From Marinomonas shanghaiensis (lineage in GTDB: Bacteria > Pseudomonadota > Gammaproteobacteria > Pseudomonadales > Marinomonadaceae): a DNA stretch of 64,000 nt. Made by a program: the position numbers and the translations under genes. Of the stretch, positions 54,793 to 63,364 are shown piece by piece (position 1 is the first letter of the stretch; the number at the start of each line of letters is the position of its first letter). Location: the NCBI RefSeq assembly GCF_003259175.1, contig NZ_QGOK01000001.1:1-64000 (forward strand). The letters are read 5' to 3'. The notes under the pieces are model-generated. The model ran no database searches. It worked only from the letters and a program-made list of their open reading frames with translations, and was not told the origin of the DNA.

Positions 54793-54822
54793 TATTCATG
54801 ATTTGATCTTTTCAAGCGCTAT

Positions 54823-55623
54823 TTATTGATTAGCTTTTAGTGAAAACAGATCTTTTATCAACTTAATACCGGCTTCTTGACCACCTTTGTTGTAGGCATC
54901 TAGAAGCGCAGAACCAAGAATAGCAATGTCAGCTTTGCCGATAAGCTGTTCTATTTGCGCGCGTTCGCGTAAACCAAAACCTACGCCCATCGGAGCGCTG
55001 GCGTGTTGCTTAATCAGCGTCAAATAGTCATCAAGTGATGTCTGCTTGGCTTTGCTCTCGTGGCTAGAATGTCCAGTGACACCAGAGCGAGCCACACAAT
55101 ACAAGAAACCGCTGGCTTGGCTTGCTAACATGGCTAAGCGTTCTGGTGGCGTGACGGGTGTCACCAACCAAACTGGATCGATGTTATTAGCCTTACAAGC
55201 TGCTTGATAGGTGGCGGCTTGTTCAATCGGCAGATCTGGAAGGATTAGTCCGAGAATGTTTTCCTCAGCGGCGCGTTTAGCTAATTTGTCTAAGCCAAAA
55301 CGGTACATTGGGTTTAAATAGCTCATCAACACGATGCGGCTGTTAGGGTAGTCTTTCGCAAGGTTACCAAGCTGAGACAAACAGGTTTCCACGTCCAGCT
55401 TTTGTTCTAATGCCTTATGACAAGCGGCCACGATACTAGGGCCGTCAGCCACAGGGTCCGAAAAAGGAAATTGCACTTCGATGAAGTCCACACCTTCTTT
55501 CATTAATCGTGCCATCCAATCCAAACTTTCTTCCACACTTGGGTAGCCATACACCACATGAGTCATCGACAAAATAGGTTTTTGCTGGCGTTTTTCTTTA
55601 ATAAAAGCAGCTAATTGGCTCAT
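54823..55623 (-). CDS. trpA: tryptophan synthase alpha chain
   Basis: A 266-residue TIM-barrel subunit that splits indole-3-glycerol phosphate to indole and GAP. Catalytic residues appear in FIEVQFPFSDPVADGP (Glu and Asp), and YCVARSGVTG and VGFGLRE line the phosphate site. Length fits the family. Its start overlaps the trpB stop (ATGA), and together they form the alpha2beta2 complex that channels indole. Confidence 0.95.
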   Translation of the reverse strand: MSQLAAFIKEKRQQKPILSMTHVVYGYPSVEESLDWMARLMKEGVDFIEVQFPFSDPVADGPSIVAACHKALEQKLDVETCLSQLGNLAKDYPNSRIVLMSYLNPMYRFGLDKLAKRAAEENILGLILPDLPIEQAATYQAACKANNIDPVWLVTPVTPPERLAMLASQASGFLYCVARSGVTGHSSHESKAKQTSLDDYLTLIKQHASAPMGVGFGLRERAQIEQLIGKADIAILGSALLDAYNKGGQEAGIKLIKDLFSLKANQ

Positions 55624-56882
55624 GCGTTTTGCTCCTCATGGTCAGCGTGGTTAGTTGGATAAGAGGCTAGGTAGTCGGTTAAGAATTGCGGAAAAGTTTC
55701 ATCTTGTACGGCTTTCGCTACGTTAAAGATGTCTTTGTCGCCACGACCAGACAAGTTGATAACGATCTTTGAATCTTTCGGCAAATTTGGCGCATCTTTA
55801 AAAGCACCCGCCAAGGCATGAGACGATTCTAGAGCTGGAATAATGCCTTCTTTTTTCAGTAGAAGTGTACAGGCCGCAATGACTTCATCGTCCATGGCAT
55901 AGGTCATTTTAATACGACCGATTTCCGCTAAATGGGCAATGATAGGAGAGACACCAACGTAATCCAAACCCGCTGCGATAGAGTGGGTTTCTTGTAGCTG
56001 TCCAGCGTCATCTTGTAGGAACATAGTGGCAAAGCCTTGGGCAATTCCAGGTTTTCCAAGATTGTGAGACAAACGAATAGAATGCTCGCCAAGTTCCAAA
56101 CCTTTACCGCCCGCTTCGACACCTACCATTTCCACCTCTTTGTCATCGAGGAAAGGTAGGAACAAACCACAAGCATTTGAACCACCGCCAACACAAGCGT
56201 ACAAACGGTCTGGAAATTGACCGAATTGCGCCACACTTTGCTCGCGCACTTCGTTGCCAATCACAGATTGAAAATACGCCACCATTTCTGGGAAGGGGGC
56301 GCAACCACAAGAGGTACCGATTAAATAATGGCTTTCTTCGTGGCTAGAAGACCAATCACGCAGCGCTTCATCTAGCGCATCGCGTAACGTTTGTGCGCCC
56401 GTGGTAACAGGAACAACGGTTGCGCCAAGTTGTTTCATCCAGAATACATTTGGATATTGGCGTTCAATGTCTTTCGCGCCCATGTAAATCGTGCATTCCA
56501 GTCCTAATCGTGCGGCAACCAAAGCGGTGGCGATACCATGTTGTCCGGCACCTGTTTCGGCAATCACGCGTTTTTTGCCCATGCGTTTGACCAATAAACC
56601 TTGGCCAATCACATTGTTCATCTTGTGCGCGCCACTGTGGTTTAAATCTTCACGCTTTAGATAGATTTGCGCACCGCCAAAGTGTTCGGTCAAATTCGCA
56701 CAAAAAGTCAGCGGCGTAGGGCGGCCAGAAAATTGCTGCCATTGTTTATTAAGCTCAGCGAGAAACTCTGGATCGTGTTTGGCTTCTTCGAACGCCTGTA
56801 AGATTTGCTGTTGGCTCGAATAAAGGATTTCAGGGATGTAGCTACCGCCGTATTGCCCGTAGAAACCGTTCTCGCTTTGCAT
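55620..56882 (-). CDS. trpB: tryptophan synthase beta chain
   Basis: A 420-residue PLP enzyme that joins indole and serine to make tryptophan. Motifs are YGGSYIPE, GRPTPL, LKREDLNHSGAHKMNN (PLP lysine), AETGAGQHG and CVGGGSNACG. AGGAG precedes the ATG. It is followed by trpA and divergent from a TetR regulator, with a palindrome in between. The rest of the trp pathway is not in the window. Confidence 0.95.
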   Translation of the reverse strand: MQSENGFYGQYGGSYIPEILYSSQQQILQAFEEAKHDPEFLAELNKQWQQFSGRPTPLTFCANLTEHFGGAQIYLKREDLNHSGAHKMNNVIGQGLLVKRMGKKRVIAETGAGQHGIATALVAARLGLECTIYMGAKDIERQYPNVFWMKQLGATVVPVTTGAQTLRDALDEALRDWSSSHEESHYLIGTSCGCAPFPEMVAYFQSVIGNEVREQSVAQFGQFPDRLYACVGGGSNACGLFLPFLDDKEVEMVGVEAGGKGLELGEHSIRLSHNLGKPGIAQGFATMFLQDDAGQLQETHSIAAGLDYVGVSPIIAHLAEIGRIKMTYAMDDEVIAACTLLLKKEGIIPALESSHALAGAFKDAPNLPKDSKIVINLSGRGDKDIFNVAKAVQDETFPQFLTDYLASYPTNHADHEEQNA

Positions 56883-56908
56883 GACTTGCTCCTAAAATTG
56901 CCATTTAT

Positions 56909-56929
56909 TTAACTATACCGTTTAGTTAA
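56909..56929. promoter_or_regulatory. palindrome between trpB and the TetR gene
   Basis: TTAACTA (56909-56915) and TAGTTAA (56923-56929) form an inverted repeat over 21 bases, 27 bases from the trpB start. Its size and place fit a TetR-family operator that could control trpBA and possibly the regulator. The binding protein is inferred from position only. Confidence 0.55.
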
Positions 56930-57046
56930 TTTAATGAGATGATAGGCGTTCGTCAAGTGTTTTCAAATGAAAGCGAACAGATCCTTTCAAAAGACAGTAA
57001 AACACTCTAATGGACTACAAAAAAGCGCAAACAAACAGAGGCAATC

Positions 57047-57607
57047 ATGGCAAGAGGAAGACCCAGTAAAAAAGACCACATAGTGACCGTGGCATCGGGG
57101 TTGTTTACTGAACAAGGGTATCAAAGCACCAGTATTGATCAGGTTGTACTGGCTGCAGCGGTGTCAAAACCGACAGTCTACAGTAATTTTCCAACCAAGC
57201 TTGTATTGTGGGAAACGGTATTGATGTTACTTACCGAGCAAGCCCAAGCTAAAATGCAGGCGCGTTTAGATAAATTACGGGTGAAAAAAAACGTGACCCT
57301 AATTGCTGGGTGGATCGTCTTATGGGAAGCGTGGATTAGCAAGTCAGAGCACTTAGCGGTGTATCGTATTTTGCTAGGCGAGCAACACAAAATGGCACCG
57401 TCTACCTTTGCTTTATTTGCAGCATTTGAAGCGGTATTAGAATCCACTCTGCGGTCATGGATTGCTGAGTTTTCAGTATCACCGATGAATTTTTTTGCGT
57501 TAAAAGCCGTTAGCAAAGAGGCACTTCTGATGCCTGCATTGATGAATCAAGCGATGATGGAGAAAAAACAGTTTACTGACTTGATTTGTAGCATTTCGCC
57601 CAATTAA
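57047..57607 (+). CDS. TetR-family regulator
   Basis: A 186-residue TetR/AcrR regulator. The DNA-binding part reads RPSKKDHIVTVASGLFTEQG, then the recognition helix region AAVSKPTVYSNFPTK. The C-terminal ligand domain resembles AefR-type regulators. It is divergent from trpBA with a candidate operator between them. AGAGG precedes the start. The effector is unknown. It converges with the DUF4105 gene, 12 bases away. Confidence 0.9.
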   Translation: MARGRPSKKDHIVTVASGLFTEQGYQSTSIDQVVLAAAVSKPTVYSNFPTKLVLWETVLMLLTEQAQAKMQARLDKLRVKKNVTLIAGWIVLWEAWISKSEHLAVYRILLGEQHKMAPSTFALFAAFEAVLESTLRSWIAEFSVSPMNFFALKAVSKEALLMPALMNQAMMEKKQFTDLICSISPN

Positions 57608-57619
57608 TCTTTTTTATCA

Positions 57620-59293
57620 CTAAAAGTAGTAAGAAAAGGCAATTTGCTGCGTTGTGGTGTCGTGTTTGGTGATTTTATACTCATAAGAAAATGAACTGCT
57701 TTGTCTTTTATAAAGAGTCAGTGATTGCTCTGAATTATTCTTTGTCTCATATTTTATAGACAAAACATCAGATTTAAACTCAATGCCAGAATAGATGGGG
57801 AAGGTTACAGAGTGCGATAACTCGATGCTAGGTAAGCTATAAAACATAAACTGAAACACATTGAAACCAGCACCTAGCCCCGCACTGACCAATGGTTGTA
57901 ATGTATCTGATTTCGTTCGATCCGCTCCAATTCTCAGTTTCCATGATGGGGTTCGCGTAACAAAGTTCAGTGGGGTGACAGAGCGTATGTTTAGAATGTC
58001 AAGAGTTTCTACTATAGCTGAGCCGTTGTCCTCATATATTTCTATGACCCCGGCGGTGAGTTTAGAGGACAGATAGTGTTGGGAGCGTTGTTCAAAATGG
58101 TCGAAATCGACGGCTGATAATTGAACGCTCAATGAGTCTTTTTTAAAATAGATTTTTGCAGATGAAACAGAAAGTCCATCTAAATCCCTGTCGTCGGATT
58201 TTTGGTTTAGTGGGATTTTGAGCTGTAAGGAATCCTTTTTACCAAAAGTATCTAGTATCTCTCCATATGAATCATTTGGTCTGCCGTAACTTTCAAAGCT
58301 TAAGCGAGATGCTAGTACTGCTACTTTACCGGCATTATTGCCATTTTCGGGGTTGACGGACTTCGGGTTTGAAAACATATCGCTAACGTCAACTCGCTCT
58401 TTTGCGCTTAGCTTTTTGTACTCAGTATTGAAATTGTGAAATAGGGAGTTAATCTCAAATCTATTTGTATTTACAGTCTCTTGAACTTTTTTTTCTAAAA
58501 AGACAGGAGTAATAATGTTTGGAGCTTCATCAAAGCAATTGCAGGAATACGCAAGAGCTTCATATAGGTAAGTAGAGCAGTTTTCTGTAAAAAAATTGTA
58601 GGTCAATGTATTTGATAGCTTGTCATCAAAAAAACCAATGATTTTATCCTTATCGAAATGGGAATCGGGCAGTTTAATGAATTTTAACTTTCGAGATTCC
58701 CTGTTGTTGTAGGAATCTAAAATCTGGTGAAGGGGGATAGCGTTTATTTCAGCTGGTATTTTCAAAAAGCCGCCTTTAAGCAATTGCTCTGTTGCTGTTA
58801 AGTTTTCTGTAGGTGCTAGTACAGAGATAACCGGTGAAAAATAAAAATCTTCCTCATCTAGAAACAATAATAAAGAATGCCCAAAGTAAGACATGGGTGA
58901 TTTGAGGCTTTCGCCAGCGATGATCAAATATGGTTCTTTATCACTAAGAAGTTGTTTAATGTCTTTTTTGGTATCGCGTTTAACGGCACAAGGTTCTAGG
59001 GCTTTCATTAAATTAGAATGAAACTGATACGCCTCTTTTTGTTCAAGAATTGCCGGTGATAGCAATACGTCGGGATTACAGCCCAAATCGGTGATTTGCT
59101 TTTTTAGGCTGTTGTAGCCGAGCCCTTTTTGGTTTTCTATTTGAGATATCAGGGGAGAGGCGTTTTTTAAAATAAACTCAGAAAAACTAATGTTAAACTG
59201 TATGTTTCCAGAAAAGGTATTAGGCGAAGCAAGTAAAAAAGCCAGTATGAAGGTTGTATAAACAACATTGACATACTGGCTTTTCTTTAACAT
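57620..59293 (-). CDS. DUF4105-like exported protein (Lnb N-terminal periplasmic domain type)
   Basis: A 557-residue exported protein. It has a signal peptide (TTFILAFLLASPNTFSGN). The middle contains the segment YLIIAGESLKSPMSYFGHSLL and NFFTENCSTYLYEAL, the His and Cys positions typical of DUF4105/Lnb N-terminal NlpC/P60-like domains. The C-terminal third has alternating beta-strand patterns that may form a barrel (KLRIGADRT, VSAGLGAGFN, ending QIAFSYYF with a terminal Phe), suggesting outer-membrane insertion. The function is unknown. It lies eight bases downstream of a PEGA lipoprotein gene. Confidence 0.75.
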   Translation of the reverse strand: MLKKSQYVNVVYTTFILAFLLASPNTFSGNIQFNISFSEFILKNASPLISQIENQKGLGYNSLKKQITDLGCNPDVLLSPAILEQKEAYQFHSNLMKALEPCAVKRDTKKDIKQLLSDKEPYLIIAGESLKSPMSYFGHSLLLFLDEEDFYFSPVISVLAPTENLTATEQLLKGGFLKIPAEINAIPLHQILDSYNNRESRKLKFIKLPDSHFDKDKIIGFFDDKLSNTLTYNFFTENCSTYLYEALAYSCNCFDEAPNIITPVFLEKKVQETVNTNRFEINSLFHNFNTEYKKLSAKERVDVSDMFSNPKSVNPENGNNAGKVAVLASRLSFESYGRPNDSYGEILDTFGKKDSLQLKIPLNQKSDDRDLDGLSVSSAKIYFKKDSLSVQLSAVDFDHFEQRSQHYLSSKLTAGVIEIYEDNGSAIVETLDILNIRSVTPLNFVTRTPSWKLRIGADRTKSDTLQPLVSAGLGAGFNVFQFMFYSLPSIELSHSVTFPIYSGIEFKSDVLSIKYETKNNSEQSLTLYKRQSSSFSYEYKITKHDTTTQQIAFSYYF

Positions 59294-59301
59294 TTTAAAA
59301 A

Positions 59302-59667
59302 CTATTGTTTTACAGGCATTTCAACGTAAATCGCATTTGGAGCGTATTCGTATACAGCACCAGTGATGAAATCTGTTGTAGATAAATCCCAGAATATATT
59401 AAGAACAGCAACAGGATCAAATTCTTTGGTGATATTTCTTGTTACTGATTCATAACCTTCTTTGGTAAACATAACGGTTTGTGCTTTGTTTTTCTTAAAA
59501 GAAGCGCTGACAGGTGTTTTGCCGATTAAGGCGCCATCAACATAAACATTTACACCTTCAACATTTGAGTTAAAGGTCAATGTTTGGTTTGACCCGGAAA
59601 TTATGGTCGCACAGCCGGAAAGCAATAAAACCAAAGAGGATAGAGCAATAACTAGGAGTTTTTTCAT
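59302..59667 (-). CDS. PEGA-domain lipoprotein
   Basis: A 121-residue lipoprotein. The signal and lipobox LLLSGC are followed by a single PEGA-type beta domain: FNSNVEGVNVYVDGALIGKTPVSASF and KNKAQTVMFTKEGYESVTRNI. Such proteins are thought to bind other surface or cell-wall components. It likely forms an operon with the DUF4105 gene and may act with it. GGA lies six bases before the start. Confidence 0.88.
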   Translation of the reverse strand: MKKLLVIALSSLVLLLSGCATIISGSNQTLTFNSNVEGVNVYVDGALIGKTPVSASFKKNKAQTVMFTKEGYESVTRNITKEFDPVAVLNIFWDLSTTDFITGAVYEYAPNAIYVEMPVKQ

Positions 59668-59760
59668 TTTAAGTCCATTAAAATATAGATGAGTTTTTTG
59701 AGCTGTCGAATTATACCTAAAAAACTAATTTTCTCAACTTCCTTTTTTTATCCTCAAAAT

Positions 59761-60990
59761 TTATATTTCGCTGACATCTTCCATGCGACCTTTTTCTGCC
59801 CAGTACATCAAACATAATGCCAAGGTGCCCATGATGACAAAGCCACCCGAGATCGGCATTAAGGTGTTGTTGTACATTTGGCCTATGACGGTGCCGATGC
59901 TCATGGACATGATAGACGACACCGACCCAATCACAGCCGAGGCGATGCCTGCTACATGTCCCATGGGTTCCATTGCCAACGAGTTGACGTTACCGAACAA
60001 TAACCCAAAGCAGAAGAATAGGATCGAGGCGTAGACTAAGAACATCCATAAGCTGATGGTGACAAAAGCGTGCAAGGCAAAAAATGCGATGGACGCAAGA
60101 ACGACAACACAAATCGCACGGAAGGCGATGTACTTGGCGCCATGTTTCTCGACAATGCGTGAGTTAATTAAGGATGAAAACCCCAGCACCAGAGCCAGCA
60201 CGCCAAAGTAAAAAGCAAATAAATTGCCTGTTTCAAATTGCACTTGGAAAATTTGCTGTGACGAATTCAAATAGCCAATAAAGCTACCAAAGAACAGTCC
60301 CATGCAAATGGTATAGCTGGCGGTAATGCGGTTGGTTATTACCTCTTTAAAACCGTCGTAGAAACCTGTCGTGGTAAAAGGAATACGATTTGACTTCGGT
60401 AAAGTTTCTTTTAAACGCCAAGCAATCCAAACCATTAAAACCAGGGCATAAACCAGATATAACTCGAAAATACCACGCCAATCGTCCACAAACATGATGG
60501 CTTGTCCAAGCGTTGGGGCAATGGCAGGTACTAAAACGAAAATCATCATCACCAATGACATGATACGAGCCATTTGCGCGCCGTGGTATAGATCACGCAC
60601 CAAGGAAATGGCGGATATATAAGGTCCAGCTACGCCTAAGCCTTGGATAAATCGACCTAACATGAGCACTTCTAAACTGTCGGCTTGATAACACACAACC
60701 GTACCAACTAGATACAAAGCAAAGCCGCTAAAGAGAATAGGGCGTCGTCCTAAGGCGTCAGAAAGTGGGCCACAAATCAGCTGCCCCATCGCCAAACCTA
60801 AAAACAACATACTAATGAGCAATTGCGGTTGGTTTGCCGTCGCGGCGCCAAGCTCGTCGCCGATAATGCCAAGGGCAGGCAATAAAGCATCAATAGAGAT
60901 GGCCGTGATTGACATTAATAAGGCAACTAAGAGTGTGAATTCCTTCGATCCCATGCCGGACGAAGAAGTATCGTTATGAGCATTTTCCAT
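59761..60990 (-). CDS. Bcr/CflA-family MFS drug transporter
   Basis: A 409-residue MFS protein with 12 hydrophobic segments. The Bcr/CflA signature is clear: ISIDALLPALGIIGDELGAA, QLICGPLSDALGRRPILFSG and FIQGLGVAGPYISAISLVRDLY. These proteins expel drugs such as bicyclomycin or small metabolites. AGGA precedes the ATG by seven bases. It stands alone on its strand. Confidence 0.9.
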   Translation of the reverse strand: MENAHNDTSSSGMGSKEFTLLVALLMSITAISIDALLPALGIIGDELGAATANQPQLLISMLFLGLAMGQLICGPLSDALGRRPILFSGFALYLVGTVVCYQADSLEVLMLGRFIQGLGVAGPYISAISLVRDLYHGAQMARIMSLVMMIFVLVPAIAPTLGQAIMFVDDWRGIFELYLVYALVLMVWIAWRLKETLPKSNRIPFTTTGFYDGFKEVITNRITASYTICMGLFFGSFIGYLNSSQQIFQVQFETGNLFAFYFGVLALVLGFSSLINSRIVEKHGAKYIAFRAICVVVLASIAFFALHAFVTISLWMFLVYASILFFCFGLLFGNVNSLAMEPMGHVAGIASAVIGSVSSIMSMSIGTVIGQMYNNTLMPISGGFVIMGTLALCLMYWAEKGRMEDVSEI

Positions 60991-61329
60991 GAGGTGTTCC
61001 TAAGAAAACTATAGATTGTTGAGCGTGCACTGGGTTCACGCCTCAAATAATAGTCGAGCATTATACTCAGGCTTTGTAACGGCGAGTTTTCTGTTGTGTG
61101 CACAAAATGAGGAAATGTGCACTTTTTTCAATGAGAGGTAAAAAATAGGAATGCTGTAATAAATATTCTGGGCTCTTTTGTGTCGGCTAAAACCGTTTCC
61201 GTGTAGCGTAGTGTAATTGATATTTGTGCATCTTTGATTATTTTGAGTAAATATTTTGTCAGCTTTTAGTGTGAACTGAGAGTGCTGATACTAAATAACG
61301 ATGCAATTTATGGATACAAGGAATTTATC
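60991..61329. other. intergenic region with a TGTGCAC direct repeat
   Basis: No gene is visible in these 339 bases between divergent genes. TGTGCAC occurs at 61096-61102 and 61115-61121, 19 bases apart from start to start, each containing the palindrome GTGCAC. This might be a regulatory site. AT-rich promoter-like sequence follows toward the tail-collar gene. Confidence 0.5.
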
Positions 61330-62130
61330 ATGAAAAAAACAAGCAAGTTATTATCACTTTCTTCGATATCCGCAGCGGTATTGGTTAGTACCTTTGTCAC
61401 TATGCCACAAACGGCATTAGCGTGTGGTGAAGATGCTTACATAGGGCAAATTTGTATTATGGCGGGCTCATATTGCCCACGTAATACTGTAGAACCGATG
61501 GGGCAGCTTGCCTTAATCGGGGATAACCAAGCATTGTTTGCATTGATTAGCTGTACTTATGGTGGCGATTGTCGAACCACTATGGCATACCCTGATCTTC
61601 GTGGCCGAGCGCCAGCAGGAATAGGTCAAGGACCGGGTTTAACCGAGTTTTCAGTAGGAGCTATTTATGGACGAGAGCTGATTACGCAGACCATTGAGCA
61701 AATGCCAAGCCATAATCATGAAGCGCAATTTACACCTTCTGGTGGTGCGACTGGTGGCGGTACGGCTACTGGGGTTGTAAGTTTGCCAGTGACTGGGTCT
61801 GCGAAAATTGCCACCAGTGACACTTCTGCTTCGTCTTCCCAAACACCGTCAGACCATGCTGTGTTGGGTAAGGCGGCAAAGGGGCTCACTAATGTTGAGT
61901 TATATAGCTCCGCTGGCACAACAGCGGATCTTAATATAGGGCCTGCTGGAGCCGTTACTGGTACAGCTTCCGGTACGATTAGTCTTCCTGTTACTGGTGG
62001 TGGAAGCAGTAGTGGTACTGTTGAGATAGGTGATACTGGTGGTGGGAAGGCAATGCCTATTATGGGGCCTCGTATTGCTATGCGCTATTGTATGGTGACG
62101 AATGGCATATTTCCGCCGCGCAACTATTAG
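61330..62130 (+). CDS. secreted phage-tail-collar-like protein
   Basis: A 266-residue exported protein. A Sec signal (VLVSTFVTMPQTALA, cut before CGED) is followed by a tail-collar/MdpB-type domain: GQICIMAGSYCPRNTVEPMGQLALIGDNQALFALIS, then YGGDCRTTMAYPDLRGRAPAGIGQGPG. The second half is Gly/Thr/Ser-rich and repetitive, with GTASGTISLPVTGGG and GTATGVVSLPVTGSA duplicates, and the end PIMGPRIAMRYC is the collar C-terminal signature. Paired cysteines suggest disulfides after export. AAGGAA precedes ATG 61330. The function outside phages is unclear; no other phage gene is nearby. Confidence 0.85.
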   Translation: MKKTSKLLSLSSISAAVLVSTFVTMPQTALACGEDAYIGQICIMAGSYCPRNTVEPMGQLALIGDNQALFALISCTYGGDCRTTMAYPDLRGRAPAGIGQGPGLTEFSVGAIYGRELITQTIEQMPSHNHEAQFTPSGGATGGGTATGVVSLPVTGSAKIATSDTSASSSQTPSDHAVLGKAAKGLTNVELYSSAGTTADLNIGPAGAVTGTASGTISLPVTGGGSSSGTVEIGDTGGGKAMPIMGPRIAMRYCMVTNGIFPPRNY

Positions 62131-62193
62131 TTGCTTTTGATGTGGGGTGATTTTAAATTTTTCATAACCCCACTTCATCTTCTCTTTGCGTAA

Positions 62194-62313
62194 GAGTCAT
62201 TTCTAGGTACGGTTGCATTTGGCTATACGGGCGGTAATAACGTTACAGGACAAACGGTCCCGTTTCCTATTGTCGCTCCTCGTCTTGCTCTGACCTTATT
62301 GCATCGCCACTGA
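62194..62313 (+). pseudogene. 3' remnant of a second tail-collar-like gene
   Basis: This stretch, preceded by an in-frame stop and without a start, encodes GTVAFGYTGGNNVTGQT followed by VPFPIVAPRLALTLLHRH and a stop. The end matches the collar C-terminal pattern of the intact gene 60 bases upstream (PIMGPRIAMRYC versus PIVAPRLALTLL). It appears to be the tail of a decayed paralogue. Confidence 0.7.
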
Positions 62314-62734
62314 GGGTTTGTATCCACAGCACCCCTAGTGTTTGAAATGGGCTTATTTAACCGAATAGGCCCGCTTTTTTGAGTGTTAAATTTCTGCTCT
62401 GGGTGTCTCGAATGACAGGAGGTTGGTGCTATTGAGTGACTTTTAACGATGCTGTTGTTAAATGTAATTTTATGCATATTTTTTACATGCTTACTATCAT
62501 CTTTGAGCACACTTGATCTAAAATAAGTCAACAAATTGCAAAGTTTGAAAAGTATATTGCTTTTCAATATAAATCCGAGGCTTGGCGATATGGATGTTGT
62601 TTTCAATATTTCTTTTATAAAGACAGGTTTCCTGCTTCTTTCACTGAGCCGTTCGGTGCAGTCTATTTTCTCAGTTCTGTTTTTTCCCATTTTTCGTGCT
62701 TTTGTCTCTTATTTTATGTGCTTTTGGAGTCGCT
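62314..62734. other. intergenic region upstream of the OmpA-like gene
   Basis: About 420 AT-rich bases. I see no convincing gene; a short frame on the plus strand (62536-62745) lacks codon bias or family resemblance. The region presumably holds the promoter of the OmpA-like/TolC operon. Confidence 0.5.
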
Positions 62735-63334
62735 ATGTTTTCTAGTGTGTTCTGTGTTCGTACAGCATTGGTTGTACTGGTGGCAGCAGCTGTTTCTGGC
62801 TGTGCCAATTTTGCTTCTCAGTCGTCTGGTGCGACGTTGGATTGCGATGATCGTTACACTCGCTGTGCGGTGCTTTCTGAACAACAGAGTAAAGAAGAAG
62901 CGATTATTCAAAATGAAGAGACTACTGACGTTTCTGCGCCCTTGATTATCGTGCCCCCAACCATTGCCCCCATTCTGTTTGATTTTGATCAAGCCAAAAC
63001 GACGCGTCTTGAATTTGATGAAGCGGTGGCTTTTCTGATTATGTACCCAGAATCTCAGCTTACCTTGCATGGTTATACCGACCCCATAGGGCAAGAAGCT
63101 TATAACCAAGCATTGTCTTATCAACGTGCTATTTATGTTCGTGATCGTCTATTAATGCAGGGCGTATCGGCTGCACAAGTAAGCGTGCAGGCGCACGGAG
63201 AAAGCGACTTGGTGGTGAAAGAAATCTCGAATACTCAAATCGTCTCTAAAGAGGATTTAGTGACGCAATATGCGGCAAATCGTCGCGTTGAGTTTGAATT
63301 TAGTCTGCCAAATACGACGACATCGTCTAACTGA
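62735..63334 (+). CDS. OmpA-family peptidoglycan-binding lipoprotein
   Basis: A 199-residue lipoprotein. The signal ends with lipobox AVSGC; the C-terminal half is an OmpA-like domain: ILFDFDQAKTTRLEFDEAVAF, LTLHGYTDPIGQEAYNQALSYQRA and NRRVEFEF. It would bind peptidoglycan from the outer membrane. GGAG precedes the ATG. A TolC-family gene follows 30 bases downstream, so both may belong to a type I secretion locus continuing beyond the window. Confidence 0.9.
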   Translation: MFSSVFCVRTALVVLVAAAVSGCANFASQSSGATLDCDDRYTRCAVLSEQQSKEEAIIQNEETTDVSAPLIIVPPTIAPILFDFDQAKTTRLEFDEAVAFLIMYPESQLTLHGYTDPIGQEAYNQALSYQRAIYVRDRLLMQGVSAAQVSVQAHGESDLVVKEISNTQIVSKEDLVTQYAANRRVEFEFSLPNTTTSSN

Positions 63335-63364
63335 TTTAACAATATACTACTCTAAGGAGAAATC

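Noticed and set aside
54549..54815. Classical ParDE toxin-antitoxin system
   Set aside because: No ParE-like gene is adjacent; the neighbouring genes are map and trpA.
61330..62313. Prophage or tail-fibre island
   Set aside because: Only one collar-like gene with a Sec signal and one remnant are present; no integrase, capsid, tail or attachment sequence was seen.
62223..62690. Minus-strand open frame of 155 codons
   Set aside because: It overlaps the collar remnant, has no ribosome site and resembles no family.
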